Below the pieces are notes generated by a model that did not search any database, was not told the origin of the DNA, and saw nothing but the letters and a program-made list of their open reading frames with translations. A program made the position numbers and the translations under genes. From assembly GCA_902497145.1 (NCBI GenBank), contig CABVDR010000086.1, positions 1-9,734 of the forward strand: 9,734 bases of DNA, given 5' to 3'. Every line of letters starts with the position of its first letter. Position 1 is the stretch's first letter. This document shows, in pieces, positions 6,567 through 9,734 of this stretch. Source of the stretch: an uncultured Oscillospiraceae bacterium. GTDB lineage: Bacteria > Bacillota > Clostridia > Oscillospirales > Oscillospiraceae.

Positions 6567-6900
6567 AGCACGCGCCTCCCTCCAGCACTTTCCTCACTGC
6601 CTGCGCATATTGGTTCCAACCGTCTTCCTTCTCCTGCAGCGCCTTCTTTCCCTGACTGGTCAAATGATAGTAGCGCCGGGGTTTTCCCGCCGCGGCCTCC
6701 CGCTCATACGCCTCCACATAGCCCTTTTCCTCCAGGCCATGGAGCAGAGGATACAGCGAGCCGGCCTTTAGATGAAAGGTATCGTCCGATCGTCTTTTCA
6801 GCTCCTCAATCATCTGATAGCCATACATATCCCGTGCTTCCAGCAGCTTCATCACCAGCAGCGCCATGCTGCCGCTGACAAGACTTTTATCCAGTTCCAT
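6553..6900 (-). CDS. PadR-family transcriptional regulator
   Basis: A 115-residue winged-helix repressor. Residues about 8-82 are the PadR domain: ALLVMKLLEARDMYGYQMIE, then HLKAGSLYPLLHGLEEKGYV (recognition helix region) and the wing GKPRRYYHLTSQGKKAL; a C-terminal helix (88-107) serves dimerisation. The start is put at ATG 6900, because AAAGGGGG lies six bases before it. An in-frame ATG at 6906 directly abuts that site (two extra residues) and is less likely. The promoter has a perfect consensus and two palindromes that look like its own operators, so autorepression is probable. It is the first gene of a unit with the HAAS/SEDS gene, a pairing typical of PadR with HAAS-domain membrane proteins. 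The inducing signal is unknown. Confidence 0.92.
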   Translation of the reverse strand: MELDKSLVSGSMALLVMKLLEARDMYGYQMIEELKRRSDDTFHLKAGSLYPLLHGLEEKGYVEAYEREAAAGKPRRYYHLTSQGKKALQEKEDGWNQYAQAVRKVLEGGACCVGV

Positions 6901-6913
6901 GCGCATCCCCCTT

Positions 6914-6932
6914 TATATAGGTTATCTATATA
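6914..6932. promoter_or_regulatory. Second PadR-like operator, at the transcription start
   Basis: TATATAGGT (6914-6922), central T, ATCTATATA (6924-6932): the same half-site as the operator at 6940-6960 with a single mismatch. It is centred 27 bases from that operator and covers the expected start of the padR transcript (about 6930). Binding by the PadR protein is inference. Confidence 0.65.
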
Positions 6933-6936
6933 TTAA

Positions 6937-6965
6937 ATTATATATAGGTCACCTATATATGTCAA
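6937..6965 (-). promoter_or_regulatory. Perfect-consensus sigma-A promoter for padR and the SEDS gene
   Basis: On the minus strand, TTGACA (6965-6960), a spacer of exactly 17 bases, and TATAAT (6942-6937). Both hexamers are perfect, so without a repressor this promoter should be very strong. Confidence 0.88.
6940..6960. promoter_or_regulatory. Main PadR-like operator inside the promoter spacer
   Basis: A perfect palindrome: half-site ATATATAGGT (6940-6949), a central C at 6950, and its exact complement ACCTATATAT (6951-6960). It fills the space between the -10 and -35 boxes and overlaps their edges, so a bound dimer would exclude RNA polymerase. AT-rich palindromes of this kind are common targets of PadR proteins. 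Confidence 0.75.
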
Positions 6966-6990
6966 GAGAATCCCCCCTTTTTTATGCCGT

Positions 6991-7018
6991 TCTGATTTTT
7001 CTCCGCTTTGCATACACT
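6991..7018 (+). promoter_or_regulatory. Sigma-E-like promoter of spoVV
   Basis: CATACACT at 7011-7018 matches the B. subtilis sigma-E -10 consensus CATACAHT in full. Thirteen bases upstream, TCTGATT (6991-6997) fits the -35 pattern KMATATT at five of seven positions. Expected transcription start is near 7025. This fits the mother-cell expression known for spoVV (ylbJ). Confidence 0.55.
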
Positions 7019-7047
7019 ATTCTGTGTTTGGGAAGGGGGAGAGCATA

Positions 7048-8229
7048 TTGGGCCGTCTGCTGGGAAAGGAGATCTATCGGGATCTGTTGTTGGGCCTGGC
7101 CATCGTCTGCGCAGCCCTGGCCCTGGTACTGTGGCCCCGGGAGGCCATGGCCGCCATGAAGGACGGACTGCGTCTGTGCGGCAATGTGATCGTACCCTCC
7201 CTGTTCCCCTTCTTTGTCCTCTCCTCCCTGGTAGTGGAGTTGGGGCTGTCCCGGTATTTGGGAAAACTGTTCCAGCCGGTGATGGCCCCCCTCTTTCGGG
7301 TCAACGGGACCTGCGCCAGCGCGGTGGCGCTTGGCTTTGTGGGGGGCTACCCGGTGGGTGCCCGCACCGCCATCGCCCTGTACCAGAGTGGCCAGTGCTC
7401 CAAAACCGAGGCAGAACGCCTGCTGGCCTTCTGCAACAACGCCGGACCCGCCTTTATCCTTGGTGTAGTAGGCGCCGGGGTGTTCGGCAGCGGAACGGTG
7501 GGGATACTCCTCTATCTGGCCCACATCGCCGCATCTCTGTGCGTAGGGCTGCTCTTTCGCTTCTACCGTCCCGAAGAGGGGCCCCGCCGCGGCAGCCTGA
7601 CTGGTCCTCAATTTCAAGCGGTCCGCTTCCCGGTGGCTTTTACCCGCTCTATTACCGGGGCCCTCTCCTCTACCCTGAACATCTGCGCCTTTGTGCTGCT
7701 GTTCTGCGTGGTCATCCGGATGCTCAGCTTCTCCGGGGTACTGGGGGCTTTGGCACAGCTTCTCTCCCTTCTGTTCGGTCCCCTGGGCTTCTCCCAGTCC
7801 TGGGCCAAACGGCTGCTTACCGGCGTGCTGGAGATCTCCTCCGGGGTCTCCTCCCTCACCGACGGCTCTCTGCCTGGGCGGCTGTCCATGGCGGCCTTTA
7901 TGCTGGGCTGGGCCGGCCTGTCCGTCCACTGTCAGGTATTGGCCTTTCTGGGGGACAGTGGCCTGTCTATGCGCACCTACTTTGTGGGAAAGCTGCTTCA
8001 CGGCGCCCTGTCCGCCGCTCTGCTGGGACTGCTCACCCGGCTGGTCCCTCTAAACGCCCCGGTGAGTTTCTATCTGGCGGAGCAGACTGAGGCCATGGCG
8101 GTACTGGACTTCCAGCAGGCCCTCACCATTTCCACCGTCTCTGCCTGGTGCCTGTGGCTGATTTTGCTGGCCGTAGCGGTGCGGGTGGTGAAAAAAAGCG
8201 GTGGAAAATCCCGTCTGTCCGGGGTATAA
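7048..8229 (+). CDS. spoVV: Stage V sporulation protein SpoVV (YlbJ), dipicolinate transporter
   Basis: A 393-residue membrane protein of the nucleoside-recognition (Gate) type. In B. subtilis YlbJ, renamed SpoVV, sits in the outer forespore membrane and passes dipicolinic acid made in the mother cell towards the spore. Family signatures here are GFVGGYPVGARTA (96-108), LAFCNNAGPAFILGVVGAG (126-144), the second-half counterpart LTGVLEISSGVSSLTDG (257-273) and GWAGLSVHCQVLAF (287-300). The two halves form a repeated gate layout with about eight to ten hydrophobic helices. I place the start at TTG 7048, because AAGGGGGA ends seven bases upstream. A GTG at 7024 would add eight residues but lies at the predicted transcription start and has no binding site. 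The small Cys protein follows after 33 bases in the same unit. Identification is strong; the transport role comes from the B. subtilis family member. Confidence 0.9.
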   Translation: MGRLLGKEIYRDLLLGLAIVCAALALVLWPREAMAAMKDGLRLCGNVIVPSLFPFFVLSSLVVELGLSRYLGKLFQPVMAPLFRVNGTCASAVALGFVGGYPVGARTAIALYQSGQCSKTEAERLLAFCNNAGPAFILGVVGAGVFGSGTVGILLYLAHIAASLCVGLLFRFYRPEEGPRRGSLTGPQFQAVRFPVAFTRSITGALSSTLNICAFVLLFCVVIRMLSFSGVLGALAQLLSLLFGPLGFSQSWAKRLLTGVLEISSGVSSLTDGSLPGRLSMAAFMLGWAGLSVHCQVLAFLGDSGLSMRTYFVGKLLHGALSAALLGLLTRLVPLNAPVSFYLAEQTEAMAVLDFQQALTISTVSAWCLWLILLAVAVRVVKKSGGKSRLSGV

Positions 8230-8262
8230 TGGAAGGGATCATACAAGGGAGGTAACCTGTTC

Positions 8263-8475
8263 ATGGCCCTGTTTCAAAAGAAGATGGATCCCCGCTGCTC
8301 TTACTGCACCCACAGCCGCCCCCTGGAGGGCGACCAGGTGATCTGTGAGAAAAAGGGGGTCATGTCCGCCGGCTCCAGCTGCCGCGCGTTTCGATACGAC
8401 CCCCTCAAGCGGGTCCCACCCCGTCCGGTCAAGGCTGATTTCAGCACGCTGAAGGACGAGGACTTCCAGCTATAA
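8263..8475 (+). CDS. Small four-cysteine protein, function unknown
   Basis: A 70-residue basic soluble protein. Four cysteines (12, 15, 28, 40) form CxxC-x12-C-x11-C, able to bind a zinc ion or an iron-sulfur centre; the core reads CSYCTHS...QVICEKKGVMSAGSSC, followed by RAFRYDPLKRVPPRP. This layout recurs, as far as I recall, in uncharacterised proteins of Clostridia, but I know no function. GGGAGG ends ten bases before the ATG, a somewhat long spacing. It follows spoVV without a terminator between them, so it is probably expressed with it; a link to sporulation is only inferred. Its stop overlaps the start of the bidirectional terminator. Confidence 0.85.
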   Translation: MALFQKKMDPRCSYCTHSRPLEGDQVICEKKGVMSAGSSCRAFRYDPLKRVPPRPVKADFSTLKDEDFQL

Positions 8476-8513
8476 AATAAGGTCCGGTATCTTTCGATAC
8501 CGGACCTTATTTT
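8474..8513. terminator. Bidirectional terminator between convergent genes
   Basis: A perfect 18-bp stem: AAAATAAGGTCCGGTATC (8474-8491), loop TTTC, complement at 8496-8513. It has T runs on the + side and, read on the minus strand, a matching T run from the A tract. It serves the small Cys gene (+) and the TIGR00300 gene (-), and touches both stop codons. Confidence 0.94.
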
Positions 8514-9601
8514 TATTCTCCCAACAGGTTTTGCTTCACCTGGACTACAAAGTCCTGTACATTGGTGACGATGGTCTTCACCGACAGGCTCCCCCGGTCC
8601 CGCAGCTTGTTCACCGCGAACTCAGAGATATCCACCGAGTAGAAAAACAGGGGCCGCACTTTACCATCCACCACCCGGTAACAGGGGGTCATATTTCCTG
8701 TCGCCACAGTATGCAGGGTGGTGGCCATACAGATGATAGTGGTGGCATTGCGCACCAGCTCCCGCATGGCATCCTGTCCCTCGTATACATTGCCGTACAC
8801 CTCAGGCAGGGGGCCGTCATCCCGCACGGAGCCCACCAGCACATAGGGCACGTTGTGGTGGACACACTGGTACATCACCCCGTCCTTCACCTTTCCCGAC
8901 TCCACAAAGGCCTGGATGGACCCCATACGCCGAACCTGGTTGATGGTGTCGATGTGGTTATAGTGGCCGTTGGGCTGGGACTGCTGGGTGTAGATATCCT
9001 GGCCCAGGGCAGTTCCCAGATAGCCGGCCTCCAGGTCGTGGGTGGCCAAGGCGTTGCCCGCCATCAGGCCGTTCACGTAGCCTTGCCGCACCAGCGCGGC
9101 GAAAGCCGCCCGGGAACGGAAATCAAAGACGCAGGCTGGCCCCATGACCCACAGAATATTGCCATGCTGCCGCTCATAGCGCAGCAGCTGGTAGAGGTTA
9201 TCGTAATCGACGGAATAGGCGGTCTCCCGGCTGCGGCCCTGCCGGAAGGTAAAGGCCTGCTGCTCCTTCTGCGGATCCACAAAACAGTCCGGGTGAACAT
9301 AGATTCCCTGAGAGCCGTCTTCCGCCCGGCCCACAGCCACCAGGTCCCCCTGCTTCACGTTGCGGAATTCCACCACCGATACCTTGCCATCCTGAACCAC
9401 GGCTACGCAGTCCATCCGGCTGTCTTCGGCCAGAAGCCACTGGCCGCCGACCCGGAAGTATTCGGGGAACATGGTGGTGGCGTGGTAGTTGTCCGGCATC
9501 ACACCGTCCCGCTCCGCCGGGACCAGCTGCACATCCGGTGCGTGATCCAGGCCCAGGGCGGCAAAGTCCGGCGCTTGGTATTTCGGAAGCGAGAAACTCA
9601 T
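8513..9601 (-). CDS. TIGR00300-family protein (LOR/SDH domain; ornithine cyclodeaminase-related)
   Basis: A 362-residue soluble protein. The N-terminal part (about 30-108) is the LOR/SDH conserved domain: VMPDNYHATTMFPEYFRVGG, WLLAEDSRMDCVAVV, NVKQGDLVAVG. The C-terminal part (about 130-360) is a Rossmann-type domain with NILWVMGPACVFDF (148-161), YVNGLMAGNALATHDLEAGY (175-194), GSVRDDGPLPEV (257-268), ATTLHTVATGN (293-303), a conserved VDI (323-325) and DRG (335-337). Relatives include the methanogen ornithine cyclodeaminase MMP1218 and the C-terminal half of cyanobacterial AgrE/ArgZ, which work on ornithine or arginine. A role in ornithine-to-proline conversion is therefore possible but unproven here. 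Start ATG 9601 has GGAGG (9615-9611) nine bases upstream. It is probably monocistronic, with terminators on both sides. Family call is strong; substrate uncertain. Confidence 0.88.
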   Translation of the reverse strand: MSFSLPKYQAPDFAALGLDHAPDVQLVPAERDGVMPDNYHATTMFPEYFRVGGQWLLAEDSRMDCVAVVQDGKVSVVEFRNVKQGDLVAVGRAEDGSQGIYVHPDCFVDPQKEQQAFTFRQGRSRETAYSVDYDNLYQLLRYERQHGNILWVMGPACVFDFRSRAAFAALVRQGYVNGLMAGNALATHDLEAGYLGTALGQDIYTQQSQPNGHYNHIDTINQVRRMGSIQAFVESGKVKDGVMYQCVHHNVPYVLVGSVRDDGPLPEVYGNVYEGQDAMRELVRNATTIICMATTLHTVATGNMTPCYRVVDGKVRPLFFYSVDISEFAVNKLRDRGSLSVKTIVTNVQDFVVQVKQNLLGE

Positions 9602-9629
9602 AACAGGGAACCTCCAGAAAACGGAACTT

Positions 9630-9654
9630 ATTATAAAACCAACAGAACTGGTTT
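9630..9654 (-). promoter_or_regulatory. Promoter -10 box and inverted repeat upstream of the TIGR00300 gene
   Basis: TATAAT on the minus strand (9635-9630) is a perfect -10, about 29 bases before the ATG; no good -35 is seen at 16-19 bases spacing. In the spacer, AAACCA (9636-9641) and TGGTTT (9649-9654) form a 6-bp inverted repeat around 7 bases, a possible site for an activator or repressor. Confidence 0.45.
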
Positions 9655-9663
9655 CTGCCGAAA

Positions 9664-9697
9664 AAAAATAACCACACCAAACAGTGTGGTTATTTTT
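9664..9697. terminator. Intrinsic terminator at the right end
   Basis: A perfect 14-bp stem AAAAATAACCACAC (9664-9677), loop CAAACA, complement at 9684-9697. Read on the minus strand it is followed by a run of T (the A tract 9661-9668), so it most likely ends a minus-strand transcript entering from beyond the window and insulates the TIGR00300 promoter. Confidence 0.85.
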
Positions 9698-9734
9698 GGT
9701 GGAGTGCGGGACTCCAAATCCGAACCGAAAGCCG
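9697..9734 (-). other. Possible 3' end of a tRNA-like gene, truncated by the window
   Basis: Read on the minus strand, the segment ends in GCACTCC-A-CCA directly before the terminator, as tRNA genes often do (7-base acceptor strand, discriminator A, CCA). However, the expected T arm does not fold: no TTCGANT loop sits between 5-bp stems. It could be a degenerate tRNA, a tRNA-derived attachment site, or chance. Confidence 0.2.

Noticed and set aside
6982..8001. Long open frame on the minus strand opposite spoVV
   Set aside because: Low-complexity Gln/Gly/His-rich translation, typical of antisense frames in GC-rich genes; spoVV is clearly the real gene.

Overview
The window looks like chromosome of a moderately GC-rich, endospore-forming member of the Clostridia. 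Sporulation and germination genes, GGAGG-type ribosome binding sites, sigma-A promoters and many strong intrinsic terminators point this way. The overall style suggests an Oscillospiraceae-type gut anaerobe, but that placement is inference.

Layout. (1) Bases 1-2563 hold a housekeeping block on +: the 3' part of der (ribosome assembly GTPase), plsY and gpsA (the two enzymes that make and first acylate glycerol-3-phosphate for phospholipids), closed by a strong terminator. (2) Bases 2638-4838 hold a tightly coupled three-gene + operon for spore cortex lysis. The first two genes together correspond to the germination enzyme SleC: a transthyretin-like pro-domain, then the SpoIID-type lytic transglycosylase domain with peptidoglycan-binding repeats. 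They are in the same reading frame and separated by one TGA plus three codons, with a strong Shine-Dalgarno sequence overlapping the TGA. A third gene, overlapping the second by 4 bases, adds more peptidoglycan-binding repeats. (3) Bases 4902-5117 are a complete single-gene unit for tRNA-Pro(GGG): A/T-rich upstream element, promoter, tRNA with encoded CCA, and a 17-bp terminator. (4) Bases 5166-6965 on - are a PadR regulator plus a protein fusing a HAAS-type cytoplasmic domain to a SEDS (FtsW/RodA/SpoVE) membrane domain. They are driven by a perfect-consensus sigma-A promoter whose spacer and start region carry two palindromes, the likely PadR operators. (5) Bases 6991-8513 on + hold spoVV (ylbJ), the probable dipicolinate transporter of the mother cell, behind a sigma-E-like promoter, followed by a small four-cysteine protein. 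(6) Bases 8513-9601 on - are a TIGR00300-family (LOR/SDH, ornithine-cyclodeaminase-related) protein, convergent with the spoVV unit across a shared bidirectional terminator. The right edge (9664-9734) has another terminator and a tRNA-like CCA end that could not be resolved.

Themes. Two units serve the spore (SleC-like cortex lysis, SpoVV dipicolinate loading), one makes membrane lipid precursors, and one is a self-regulated envelope module. The most notable item is the split SleC: the junction between the two polypeptides lies close to where SleC zymogens are normally cut by Csp proteases. No CRISPR array, insertion sequence or phage gene was seen.
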